Positions 9,746 through 20,118 of a DNA stretch of 34,730 bases are shown here, piece after piece. The notes under the pieces are model-generated. The model was not told the DNA's origin, searched no databases, and saw nothing but the letters and a program-made list of their open reading frames with translations. Made by a program: the position numbers and the translations under genes. The DNA comes from Rhizomucor pusillus (Eukaryota > Mucoromycota > Mucoromycetes > Mucorales > Lichtheimiaceae). The first letter of the stretch is position 1. Every line of letters starts with the position of its first letter. The DNA is taken from assembly GCA_900175165.2 (NCBI GenBank), contig FWWN02000573.1:1-34730 (forward strand), read 5' to 3'.

Positions 9746-12700
9746 ATGTCTGAACGTTTGTTATCAAAAGAAAGCAGCCGTATGTTTAAACCGTCCGACA
9801 CATTAAAGGACACAGACGTTGAGGTACGCTGCATGCCACCCCGTCAGTTGCTCCTTTCACGATCTCATTGATTTACGCAGAGATACCTTAAACAAGACCA
9901 TGAAATCGTCGTACAGCAGACGATTTCGGAATGCAGCGAAGATGTAAGCATCTGATTAACGCAGTGGATCTGTCAGCACAGCTAACGGGAAGGTATAGAC
10001 AAGCAAGAGTCTCCTAGATTCGCTTCGTGCCGTGCTTGAATCGAACTTGAAAGCGGGGCAGCAGCAGAATCAGGACGACAGGGGCCAACAGGAAAATCGC
10101 GGCGGCACTGCTGCTCTAGACGTTTGCATGGTACGTTCAAACGAAAAGCTGGCCTCAGAAGATCAGACAATAATTCTATAAACTCTATAAAGTTGAGTCC
10201 ATCCGCGGCGACCATCCAGCAACGCGCTTCGTCTTACGCGACTGTGGTATCCAAACTGAACGATGCTAGAGCGCGCGGCGAGGATTTCCGTATTGTTGAA
10301 AATCTTGCAAAAGTCAGCGAGCCAAGGGACACGGCAAGCTTGCAACAATCACCATGGAAGTTCTGGCAGCTTATTGAATATTTTACTGGAGAAAGCGAAG
10401 CTCTTCAGGAGCCAATGGAGGGGCGATATCTACGCTCATATGGACTCAGGGACAGTGACAGGAACGTTAGTACGAGAATAACAAACCGACTTTTGAACGC
10501 ATCACGAAAATGGCTCGAGAGACAGTAAGCAGAATGAAGAAATCTGTAACCATAGCTGCGCGTGGTGCTTACAATAGCCAGGTACCGACAATTTGTAGAT
10601 GATACACTGGCGAAACGCGCTCTGGATGCTAAAGTTGGTGGTGATCCATCTCCTGCCAAGCGCATTCATGCATTCATGAATATTACATTCAAGTCTGGGT
10701 CACGATGGTCAGATCCTCGGTTCGAGGTATAGGGTCTATCAATATTATAAAGACTCAGGCGGTGCTAATGAAGTGACATACGTAGGTTGTGAACGGTACA
10801 CCGATCTGGCTCTACGTCTACTTGCTGTTTCGATGTGGATACTTTAAAACGGCTCTCGAATATGTACGGAGAAATCAGGACTTTTTCCAAACGGATCCTG
10901 GATTTATAAAGTATTTCCAAGAGTATGTGGAAAGCCCTGGAAGAAGGTGAGGAGAGACTGGTATCATCCTCTATATGCGGTTCTCTAAGTTTTTTTTTTT
11001 CACATAGTCTCGAGAAAACAACACGAGATGCCATCCTTGCGGACTACCAGCGACTGGAATATGGTCAGGAAGCAGTTGATCCATACAAACTAGTCCTTTA
11101 CAAAGTTGTTGGCCGTTGTGCCCTGAACAAGAAGACTGTGTCTGATATCATCGTAACGACAGAAGATTATATGTGGTTGCAGGTATGTTTAAGCTGTTTG
11201 ATTTTGAAACTAGAACGCGCATAACACAATCGCAACCAGCTTTGCCTCGTTCACGAAGAAGCCGACAGCAAAATGTCTGGCTACGAGCAGTACCAGCTAG
11301 GCGATCTCCAGAACCTTTTGCTAAAATACGGCTCAAAGCGATTCGATCCACATGGAAGCAATCCTTGGACCTACTTTGCTGTTTTGCTTCTAAGTTTACA
11401 ATTCGAGCGGGTATGTCGCTGTATCGCTACGCCGCAACATCCGTCTCATATTCTAGTTGAATCATAGGCTATAGATTATCTTTACAAGAATGAGACAAGC
11501 AGGATGGAAGCTGTGCATTTTGCTGTTGCGTTAGCATACTATGGCTTGCTCAAAGCTCCAGAAGAACCACTAAAAACAAGCTTCGATCTCCGTAAGTCAA
11601 TTGCTCGTCTACAAGAAAAACAAAAAATGCCAATACTTTACATTACCGTAGTGATCTTCCAACATGACCGCATCAGTCTCAACTTCCCACGTCTCATATA
11701 CCAATATGCTCGCACATTTGCCACCACAAATCCAGAAAATGCATTCCAGTACATATATTTAATAACGCTTTACGCTGATCCACAGAACTTGGAACATGAT
11801 GATATGGTCACACTCTGCCAGTCCTCTATCAGAGATCTCGTGCTCAGCAGCAAAGACTACAAGATGGTTTTAGGTTCACGATCACCAGAACAAGGTCGAC
11901 AGGTATGACGATGGAGCCTCAGATTATGATCTCATTATATTTAACGTCGTGAATGACATATAGCCCGGTTTACTGGATCGAAACAGACGGCTTTTGGGTG
12001 TTACCAGCGAGAAAGCGTTCTTAAAAGCAGTTTTGTTGCCTATCGCTGAGAAATATGCGCTTGCAGGCAAATACGACGAAGCAGCATACGTATATGAGCT
12101 TTCGGCGGTAAGACAAGAAATAGGCGAGAAGTAAATATTATGTGCAGAGGAACCAACCACTTGCTACGTAGGACTACAACAAGGTTGTTGATGTCCTAAT
12201 TAAGCAGCTTAGTGATATCCTGCAACAGCTCTGCGCCCCATCCTTGATTGGAAATGCAAACAGTACTGCCGGCAAGGAGGAACAACTCATGAACCTTTCG
12301 GTACAAACACTGGAAAGATACCAACGCCAGCAGCACATTGGTTCCGTAATCGACGAGCAGAAGAAGGAGGCTGTATGCATATTGATTAATTTCATCAATT
12401 GCCGAAAATTGTATGAACGTGGTGAATATACAAAGGCATTGTACGAGATTGAAAAAAGTGGAGCAATTCCACTCAAGGACGACCTTGGCCAGGTGCAGCG
12501 GTCAGCTGACCTTTTTGAGCTTCTGGATGACAATATCACCAAGAACATTCCTGAAGTATTGGTCATGGTCTCAGACATGTTGCACAAGGAGTGGAAAGCA
12601 AGCTCCGGGCCATCACTCAGCTTTCAAGGAGCAGCGAAACGGGTAAGGATTGCTCGTGGGATCGATCAATTGGGAAATTGGTTACAAACAATGCTTTTAC

Positions 12701-12904
12701 AGAGGGTCCGAGACATTGAACAAAACATTCAAGCGGTGTTGTCATTCGTGGGAAGTATACGTTTCAAATTGCCTGCTGACACAGTCGTGCAGCTTAACAG
12801 GTTAGTGATAACTTCATGAAAATTGGAGCTAATGTAATACTCACTGCGGGGACCACCGTAGAATGGAAATGGCAATGTCGGGGTCAAGTGGTGCCCATAT
12901 ATAA
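9746..12904 (+). CDS. NIC96: Nucleoporin Nic96/Nup93, 13 exons
   Basis: This is a scaffold nucleoporin of the inner ring that links Nup62-type channel proteins to the Nup188/Nup192 scaffold. Exons: 9746-9823, 9881-9943, 10008-10130, 10193-10524, 10582-10726, 10786-10946, 11008-11182, 11240-11410, 11468-11591, 11652-11902, 11964-12107, 12172-12800 and 12862-12904. The product is 812 aa, close to family length. Diagnostic stretches are SPWKFWQLIEYFTGE, GTPIWLYVYLLFRCGYFKTA, YQLGDLQNLLLKYGSKRF, NFPRLIYQYARTFATTNP, EKYALAGKYDEAAYVYELS and FINCRKLYERGEYTKALYEI. The N-terminus is predicted helical and more divergent. Introns are 57-64 nt. The 60-nt intron at 11592-11651 keeps the frame and has no stop, so retention would add 20 residues. 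I treat it as an intron because the flanks match GTAAGT...GTAG. The first three exons are the least certain. AATAAAA follows the stop at about 12914. Confidence 0.93.
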
Positions 12905-13099
12905 AACTAGCTGAATAAAAGAACGTGCGTCTATTCATTGGATCTGACTTACGGCCCGGGGTTGAAATGCATCAAGAATGGCTCGCTTCGAAAACAACCC
13001 GACCGAGCTGCCAAGCAAGAATATAAATAGAAATGTTTGACACATTGCTGCTTCCTTGATTTTCTCCACATTCTTCTTCCACAAATCATCATATCCATC
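12905..13099 (+). promoter_or_regulatory. Promoter with TATA box for the small gene at 13100
   Basis: TATAAATA lies at 13022-13029, about 71 bp upstream of the ATG at 13100, followed by a pyrimidine-rich stretch (TTCTTCTTCCAC). The left part is the 3' flank of NIC96. Confidence 0.5.
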
Positions 13100-13372
13100 A
13101 TGGCATTTCTTCAAACTGACATTGATCCTTTATATCTACGAGAACGACACTTAAAACTATGCAAGAGCAATAGCAGTCTCGGTTCAAGTAGTGACTGCAT
13201 AGAATTAGAGGAGCAAGAGAAGATCGTAACATCGAATCGCCAGCACGAATCCGGTTTCAGACGATGGTTCTCCAAGGCAGTTGCTCCCATGGAGGCAGTT
13301 GATCGACCTCTGCAGTCTGTTCGACCTAAGACATGCGACAAACTCGATCGCCTAGTCTCATTTCATTTGTAA
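13100..13372 (+). CDS. Small hypothetical protein, 90 aa
   Basis: Starting at ATG 13100 the frame gives a 90-residue protein, MAFLQTDIDPLYLRERHL onward. The middle is Ser-rich and acidic (SNSSLGSSSDCIELEEQEK) and the C-terminal part is basic and aromatic (GFRRWFSKAVAPMEAVDRPL). There is no membrane segment, no clear signal peptide and no known domain that I recognise. A start at an upstream ATG (13037) is possible but would add a hydrophobic leader encoded by the pyrimidine-rich promoter region. The well-placed TATA box, the Ala-containing second residue and the compact frame favour 13100. It may be a lineage-specific gene. Confidence 0.5.
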   Translation: MAFLQTDIDPLYLRERHLKLCKSNSSLGSSSDCIELEEQEKIVTSNRQHESGFRRWFSKAVAPMEAVDRPLQSVRPKTCDKLDRLVSFHL

Positions 13373-14798
13373 TACCCCTTTGCTCCCTTGTACCGCCTTT
13401 GGAGCGTTGTTTCCCTACAAATCTCGTTTGTCCTCCCATTCCCAGTCTCTTTTCTTGTTAATGCCTCCTCCACACCGTCAATCATCACTATCTTGCATAA
13501 TATGAATCCTTTAACTTTTATGTATCGATGCTTTACATCGATGCGACGAGGACTCTCCCACCCGGTGGCCTGGGAAGAAAAGTGATTGGGTGCCCATCCA
13601 AGTCTCTTTGGTGTTTGTTGCTGCCTGGCAATGTGTGTGAATATTCCATGTTACTTTTGACTAATGAGCAAACTTTAATCGTCCACCATGCGTGGTTATT
13701 TATGCGACGATTAATGACTTGTTTGCATACTGTGGGGTCACATGAGCCGAATTCCAGGTCTTAACCCGCCTTAGGATCACTAGATCCCTTTTTTCGTTTG
13801 TGTTTGATTGATCCTGCATTTGCACCAGTTGAGGGACTTTCCGCATTGAGCATGCGATAGTTTTACGCTGGAATATCATACTTCAATTGTCCAGTACTTG
13901 CATGAAGTCGTTTCTGCTGACTGCAGATCGCAGCTAAACGAGTTTGCCATGGGGTCGTTCACAGTTTCCACGAATTATCGATTACTCACCATGAGCTCAT
14001 TGTATCTTGAAGTATCGATCCGCAAATCGAAAATTCGAATATCGAAATGTTCACCAGTTGCAGTAACTTCATTTACTAAAGGCTGTGAATTTACCTGATC
14101 TGGTATGTCCACAGAAAGACGCGTATGGCTGGTGCTTATATCACTCCAACCTGCTCAGCAGATCAGGTTTCGCCACCCACATGCGCACTGTCACCAAAAA
14201 GATAACCACTCCTTACCCCGTTACATACGGTCTAGCAGATGGAAAAATAAACTTAAATTCTTTCTAATTATCTGTCACATCACAATGCGGTCAATAACTT
14301 TTGATCAAAGCAAATATCTGCACAAGAATTTACTCTGACTGTGCATCGTAAGAGAATGGACAAACAGCACACTGAAAGATAGGAAATTTACACGTGTAAA
14401 CGAATATCAGATCACCTTTCAAGTTACAGCTTTCAAAGATCAACCTCTCAACTACTCTTTTTAAATAAACCGTAGGAAGTCTCCTAATCAGATATGTCGA
14501 TGAGGGGTGATCTTCATGCAAAGATGTCAACGTTTGGCGTTAAAGAATAGGAAGAACAGAGTGAGGGTGCGTCTAATCGGATAAACTATTTCCACATTGA
14601 CATGAGGTGCAAACCTCGGATAAGTTCCATGTTATGCTTGTTGGGAACAGGAGCAAGGAGGGAAACCAAAAACCGGCATCCGAATTTTTGGTAACTGCGT
14701 ATTCTCGAAAATGACAGCGGAGCGGGCAAGTCTGAATTCGTCTGGAGAACTTTCTCTGTTCCCTTTTTTCTGCAAAGATTTTGTAACTTCGTTGGAGC
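13373..14798. other. Gene-free 1.4 kb between small gene and GATA factor
   Basis: Frames here are short and have no protein-like character. Visible structures are an ATCGATG...CATCGAT inverted pair near 13525-13543, a cluster of ATCGA words at 14010-14046, and a 10-bp inverted repeat, ACCTGATCTG (14093-14102) with CAGATCAGGT (14159-14168). These could be factor-binding sites but nothing proves it. Confidence 0.45.
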
Positions 14799-16458
14799 AT
14801 GGACATTTCCAGGTTATGCTCCACCGAACCTCCAGATGTCCAGGCTTCGTCTCGTCCTTCAACACCCAGCAGTCTTAGCTCTACACAGCTGTAAGTCAAC
14901 GGGGAACGAGACTAAGGTAGCTCGAGCCTTACGATCTTCTCTGTCAGCGGAAATGCCTTACCTTGTCCAAAACCACCATCGTATACACTGCTACCCGTCG
15001 CCGAATCCACAACTAGTCTATCAATAACAAACGCAAACCGTAATGTAGCTTACCCACCGTCTCCGAAAAGTGTCGACAGCGTCGCAAAAACTCCACCGCA
15101 TCAGCCGCAATATACTCTACCGCCAATCCCAGACATCTTTAGCAAGACCAGCAGTACCTACAACATACCTCACTATGCAACTTCTAAGCACGATACCAAC
15201 GCGAGCATTGTAAATATGCTTCCCAGCATGAACATACAGAAACCGTCTTCATTTGATTTTGGAAATATTTTAAACAATACCTCTACGCCGATCGGTTCGA
15301 TATCGCTGCCACAACCTTTAGGGCGAGCTACACCTTCAGATATTCCTCAGTTTCCATTGATGCAGATTAACACAACTTCATCACAGCAGAACCAATCAAT
15401 ATCTGCAACCCCATCATCTAACGAGCAACGAACAGTACAGATTATAGATGTAAAGTTGAAGTGTTTGATCTTCGTTGCAGACGTTCCCCCAGCCTGACGA
15501 TAGCTAAATCCCGTTATTTATTTTTTAGATCATCAATCTGTGTACAGGGCTCTGCAGCAAACTAGATAAATGCAGGGATCGAGATACGCCGTCAGATCTC
15601 AAAGTATCGCTTTTGGAGAGCGCGGCACGGATAAGCAAAGACATACTATCTAATTTATCTACTTTGGAAGCGTCCAACCGTGCGCAGCAGCAGCAAAATT
15701 CTCGGAAAAGATCTGCATCTTGCTTGGAACCAGATGACGCCGGCGGCGAAAGGGACATCCAAAAGGAGGCAAGTTTCTGATGACTGGAGACGCTGTGCAA
15801 CCCAGACAAGTATGGATAACCTTGTTTTTGTATGTACAGGATGACGATTCGGAATATGCGGCAATACGTCAGGCGCGGATGTCTCAGGATTCACGTCCGA
15901 AATATAGACGGAGAACTGTAAGCGGAATGCAACGGAGCAGGGAAAATACTAGATAGTGATTCGAATACATTGCGATGTAGAAACGGAGCACAGAAGGCCA
16001 ACGATGTCATTCTTGCAATACCACCGAGACACCAGAGTGGCGCCGCGGACCAGATGGAGCGAGGACTTTATGCAATGCTTGTGGACTTCGTAAGCGATCA
16101 TTGAAGTTAATCTTATGTTCGGCGTGACTTTTAACTAACTTTGCATGCGGCAGACTATTCCAAACTGCTTCGAAAAGGGTCATTGTTGGTTCAAACGGAA
16201 AGCAAGCTCCTTACACAAGGTTCGATCTCGGCGTCCACCTCCTCTCAACCATCCTCGCAGCGCATCATCCATTTCCCGATCATTCAATGCCAAGGAGAAT
16301 ACGGCGAAAATAAGCAAATTACAACCATACCTACTGTTACAACAAGTACTGTTTCTGCTACTTCTACTACTACTAACACCGCTATTAAGAGCCACTCTTC
16401 CCGATTTCAGAGCGGCACCGGAGTTATTGATAGCGCACGTATCAAAGAAATTGATTAA
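14799..16458 (+). CDS. GATA-type zinc-finger transcription factor
   Basis: This is a DNA-binding regulator of GATA sites. Exons: 14799-14890, 14948-15449, 15529-15768, 15840-15917, 15981-16089 and 16154-16458. The product is 441 aa. A TAA in frame upstream supports the start ([15 protein letters not shown]). Residues 1-200 are Pro/Ser/Thr-rich and disordered ([15 protein letters not shown]). The region 199-278 looks helical. The single GATA finger starts at Cys313: CHSC...C335NAC338 with an 18-residue loop ([15 protein letters not shown]), then [12 protein letters not shown]. The 18-residue loop class includes White Collar-type and some development-related fungal factors, but no PAS or LOV domain is present. 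The C-terminal tail is Ser/Thr-rich. The intron 15769-15839 begins with GC rather than GT (GAG|GCAAGT...ACAG). Unspliced reading meets TGA at once, so the GC-AG intron seems real. Confidence 0.9.
15769..15839 (+). other. Non-canonical GC-AG intron in the GATA gene
   Basis: The donor is GAG|GCAAGT and the acceptor TGTACAG|GAT. Joining KE to [11 protein letters not shown] keeps the frame into the zinc finger. Apart from T to C at position 2 the donor matches the consensus well, as is usual for GC-AG introns. The other introns called in this window begin with GT. Confidence 0.75.
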
Positions 16459-16851
16459 ACCAAGTTTGTACATAGCAACCATTTTTTGCCACTTCATTCT
16501 AAGATGTCCAATTTTATGTCAATCGGTCCTTTTCCATCATCATCCCTTCTTGTCTCTCTGGTACTTCTCTTGTGACTCCACTTGACCCTTGTCTGATCTG
16601 TGTATGTATCCGCTAACATTGAAAGCGCTGTGAAAGTAGAACTGCGACGACGTTCTCTTTCTAGATCTTCGATTTCCATTGATTTGTATGGGTTTATGTG
16701 TGTGTTTGCTTCACTGCATATGATGTCTTTAATTCTGCCTTACATATTAGTTAATAATGACAAAACAGAAGCAACAAGCAACAATCCGGGAAGCGAATAG
16801 ACGTGAATGATTTTACAAGGTAATTTGAAGCTAAAGTTTTTTAAAAAAAAA
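16459..16851. other. Shared 3' region of convergent genes (GATA factor / DUF606)
   Basis: The two genes converge here, so both terminators must lie within 393 bp. It is T-rich on the left. An A/T homopolymer patch (TTTTTTAAAAAAAAATTAG) sits right next to the minus-strand stop at 16852-16854. No gene is visible. Confidence 0.5.
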
Positions 16852-17733
16852 TTAGAAAAGCGTAATTACAGCTACGCAACCAATAAGGCCCAGAGATGCA
16901 AGAATACGCCACACAGAGAATTTGCGTTTTGGTATGCCCGTGATTCCAAAGTGATCCATTACACACGCCATGAGTACCTATGATGGTGCATGTCATTGTT
17001 AAGGTCGTCTCTTGGTATTGTTAGCCGACGCATACCTGAGCACAAACGAAAATGCTGAGCACAGTTCCCGCGCCAAGTTTCGGTACGATCAGGATGTTAA
17101 TAATAATATAGTACGTTCCGAGAGCTCCTCCTTTTTCCATATGGAAGATCAGCTTTAATGTTTGCAAATAACGTTCGTGTTAGTTCTGCTCACCTAGCCA
17201 GGAGTACCAGGGCGCCCCTGAGAAAAATCAAGATTCAGGTACTGCCCTGTGTAACGACGAGATCAGAACTTTCTTGATGATGCTACCTCTCAAGTTGGAA
17301 ATCCTTGGTGGCGCGGTGCGGAAAGCGATCAAATCTATTGCAAATCCCAGCAAGCACAGCATCAAGCCAGTGCAGAAATTGGCGAAACTGGAGAATGATC
17401 GACCTGCGATGTGATTCATCGCTGCATTTGTTCCTGCAAATAAAGATCCGATCAGGAATGCATATGAGCGTTTCATTTCTCATGTCCTTTTTTTTCTCTT
17501 TCTCTTTCTTCTTTCCATCGCTCCCTCCTCCTGCGCTCTATCCCAGTTAAATAGCAACCTGCTTGGAATGCAACCGCACTACCAGCTGCTACCAGCAGCA
17601 ATGCTGGAAGGACTACTCTTTGCAAGATTAGTTTGCCTTTCTTGATAGATCCTTCTTTTTCTGCATTGTCGTCAATAATTTGAACTTCATATTCCTCTTG
17701 GTAAACAGTCGATTGGTCGCTTTCATTGGGCAT
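16852..17733 (-). CDS. DUF606/YdcZ-type small multi-pass membrane protein
   Basis: Exons: 17733-17559, 17433-17287, 17217-17194, 17130-17036 and 16977-16852. The product is 188 aa. A 50-residue acidic N-terminus is followed by about five hydrophobic segments: VVLPALLLVAAGSAVAFQAG, FCTGLMLCLLGFAIDLIAF, GTYYIIINILIV, GAGTVLSIFVCAQVLMACV and ILASLGLIGCVAVITLF. The order 'AFQAGTNAAMNHIAGRSF', 'APWYSWLGGALGTYY' and 'DHFGITGIPKRKFSVWRI' is typical of the DUF606 (DMT superfamily, YdcZ) fold. The family is thought to be transport-related; no substrate can be given. The 24-nt third exon encodes exactly the conserved APWYSWLG block. The first intron (17558-17434, 125 nt) is the longest in the window, has a weak GTTGCT donor and a CT-rich core. 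The gene is convergent with the GATA factor. Confidence 0.82.
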
Positions 17734-18226
17734 GAGACTATAAATAGAAGGGCAACCCAGAAAAGGAGAAAAGCAAAATGCAAGGAAAGGAAGAAAGGAT
17801 AACTTTGACCATCGAGAAGGGTTTCTGGGCTTTTCAATTCCAGACGAGATCCAGAAAAGATTTCAAGAGAACTTGAAAGTATGGTCACTCGAACTTTTGC
17901 CCTTTCCAACCTTGGCTCCGCTGCAGTTATTGCATCTCGGATTTTCTGACAATCCTGTCAAACATTCGAATATGTAACGCTGCCGCACTTGGAAAACAAA
18001 CCAATTTGTAGCCAAAAGAAATAATAAACTTTAGATTGTAACGTATATTTATAAACGCGGGGTAAGTAATCCAAAGTGTCTGTATGATTGCAGGCGTGTT
18101 TATAGTTTGTAGGTGTGTGAGTGAGTGCGTGGATGTGGCTGTGCCGCTTCTCTCTCAGTGCTTGTGGTTGTTCCCTAGAAACCGGCACATCTATGTACAT
18201 GGCTTGGGTAACGTGCATCAATAGGT
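17734..18226. other. Intergenic: PRL 3' flank and DUF606 promoter
   Basis: Both genes are read leftwards. A minus-strand frame at 17770-17909 reads protein-like (RLERAKVRVTILSSSLEIF), but it cannot be joined in frame to the DUF606 start and has no recognisable family. TATTTATAG lies just 5' of the DUF606 ATG. TTTATAAACG near 18049 may belong to the PRL 3' end. Confidence 0.4.
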
Positions 18227-18890
18227 TTAACTAATGATGCACTTGCTCTTTGATCGTCGTTTGTAGGCCTCAATGTACTTTAGCTGCTTATTATTGATGG
18301 CTCCTCGTCGACGTTCACGGATATATGCGACGGCATCTAAAGCAGGCATGCCCAATTCTATCAATGCAATAGCTACAAGCACAGGCGCCCTGGGGGAAAA
18401 AGTCAGACAATTGATGTACCCTTTATTTTTCGTTTCAGAATCTTTACCTTCCTAAACCAGCTACACAGTGTGTAGCAATGCAAGGCACAGGAGATTGCTG
18501 TTCCGAGTCTGTGTTCTTTTGACTGAACCGCTCATCTATTAAATTCAACCAGGCATCGACGATGTGTGCCGGTGGTGGTTCACCGTCACCAAAGACCCAA
18601 TCATGGACTTGTATGCCTTTTTCCACGAGCATATCCGCCGAATAGGTAGCGTAGCAGCATCGCACAACGTCAGTAACGTTCCATCGTTGAAATTCCTGAA
18701 AGGTATGCACACATTGAGAAATGAGTGGGAAGATAAGCGAATCTAATATTATGCATCTTACCGTAAGATATAACGGGAGGTTGTTGTTGCTGGGTGCATC
18801 GACGATCAAAAAACGTGCATTTTTGTATTCAATATATGTTGGTGGGTTGATGAGAGATCGTGCACTGTTTGTGTAAGATCCTTTGTACAT
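18227..18890 (-). CDS. PTP4A: PRL/PTP4A-type prenylated protein tyrosine phosphatase
   Basis: This is a small dual-specificity-like phosphatase anchored to membranes by farnesylation. Exons: 18890-18762, 18695-18448 and 18389-18227. The product is 179 aa (mammalian PRLs are about 173). Hallmarks are YKNARFLIVDAPSNNNLP, NVTDVVRCCYATYSADML, the general-acid loop VHDWVFGDGEPPP and the P-loop HCVAGLGRAPVL with catalytic Cys120. PRLs have Ala after the Cys-Val where many PTPs have Ser/Thr near the Arg. The C-terminus is a basic stretch (KRRSKSK) followed by the CaaX box CIIS, so lipidation at Cys176 is expected. The first intron (18761-18696, 66 nt) has no in-frame stop; it is called from GTAAGA...TTTCAG and from the family alignment. 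PRLs are known to bind CNNM magnesium regulators in animals; whether that applies here is unknown. Confidence 0.93.
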
Positions 18891-19681
18891 GTTGATTTCG
18901 GGCGCACTAGCGGATGGCTGGCGAGATCAAAATTGCCGCTTCAGGCTGGCAAGGACAAGGCGGGGGAATTACCGTCAACGTTGAGCGCCGTGGCCCCAGA
19001 TTACAAGTTTCAAAAAACAAATTGCAAAAGATGATGCAGGTCAACAAGACAGTTGCGTCTCTGATCCCTTATTGTATCCGATTCTGCCAATAACTCAGCT
19101 TCCTGACCCACCCATTCTATAATTTCTGACTTCGGCTTAATCCATATACAGTACGTTATACCTCGTACCCTTTCGATGATCGATTACTGATACGGTACTG
19201 CTGTTGGTTGAGCTGTTTCCCGGTTGTTATTTATTTTATTTATAAGTGGTTAAGAGATTGATTGATGGTTTAAAGAGCAGTGCAAACTCTTTATGCGGAT
19301 TGCGACTTACTATGAAATGTCCTATTTTTACTACACACACAAAGCTATACTCGCTGTAAATTGGCAAATCCGCTCAGATCATTGTTATGCATCTCTGATT
19401 AGTAAATTCTCCATTAATTGCTTACAGTGCCACCTTTGTCAGCGATATTTGCAACCTCTCATTCACATCCAAAGAACTGCAAATATCGGTCGGAGTGTAT
19501 CCAGATATGAGCAGTATATGCCGTGTTTGATGATTATCTCACTGATAGTTGGTTTCCCCTTATCTGTCATTAACCGCTCGTACTTTCGTATGTGTATGGG
19601 ATAATATAGCATGGTTCGAGAGTAGAAAGCGTGTATTCAAAAGCGACAGCGTCGTTACTCTATGCTGGGGATCATTTTATT
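18891..19681. other. Intergenic: NDUFS5 3' flank and PRL promoter
   Basis: Frames here are short and none looks like protein. The segment 19225-19250 is AT-rich (TTATTTATTTTATTTATAAG). No RNA gene can be supported. Confidence 0.45.
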
Positions 19682-20118
19682 TCATGCTTTGCTTTCCAAT
19701 GTCTGTTTGCCGTCAATAATGTTGAGCTGGGGCAGATTAGAGTCGGCAGCAGCGTTAGCTTCCTTCTTCAACTGTTTTCTCTTTTCAGCTTGCTTCAATT
19801 CTTCGGCCTTGATACGGGTGACACGAGCAAACTATTTCCATGCGCAATGCTCGTCAGCTCCTCTGTTCATTTTTGATATTGTCAAGCGTTAAGCAAACTA
19901 CTTTGTACCTCTTTGGTGTGGTGAAGGCATTCCAGATAGTCATCGCGCTCAGCGTTGCACTGTGTTGGGAAATCCGCAGAAGCATAGCACTTGGAGAATT
20001 CCTGCCAAAAGTGGAAACAGCGTCCACGACCTAAATACACTCTGAGGAAATGCTTCAACCAGAATAGATTGCTGTCATGTTGATAATTACCACCGTTAAT
20101 ACCAAAGCCGGAAGCCAT
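19682..20118 (-). CDS. NDUFS5: Mitochondrial complex I subunit NDUFS5 (15 kDa, twin CX9C)
   Basis: This is an accessory subunit of NADH:ubiquinone oxidoreductase on the intermembrane-space side of the inner membrane. Exons: 20118-19909 and 19831-19682. The intron is 77 nt. The product is 119 aa. The N-terminus MASGFGINGG matches the family's conserved start. Twin CX9C motifs are exact: Cys34-X9-Cys44 and Cys54-X9-Cys64 (CFHFWQEFSKC and CNAERDDYLEC), expected to form two disulfides by the Mia40 route. The C-terminal part is Lys/Glu/Ala-rich (RIKAEELKQAEKRKQLKKE). There is no cleavable presequence, as is usual for Mia40 substrates. Cytochrome c lies 10 kb away but there is no sign of co-regulation. 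Confidence 0.9.

Noticed and set aside
14093..14168. 10-bp inverted repeat with 56-nt spacing as an operator or hairpin
   Set aside because: A repeat of this size and spacing is expected by chance in a window this long, and nothing nearby supports a role.
15772..15839. Canonical GT donor near 15810 for the GATA intron
   Set aside because: It would leave an in-frame TGA before the splice and a very short intron; the GC donor at 15769 keeps the frame.
17770..17909. Upstream exon for the DUF606 gene (RLERAKVRVTILSSSLEIF)
   Set aside because: Joining it through the GTTATCC...TTATAG interval gives the wrong frame, and the DUF606 protein is complete without it.
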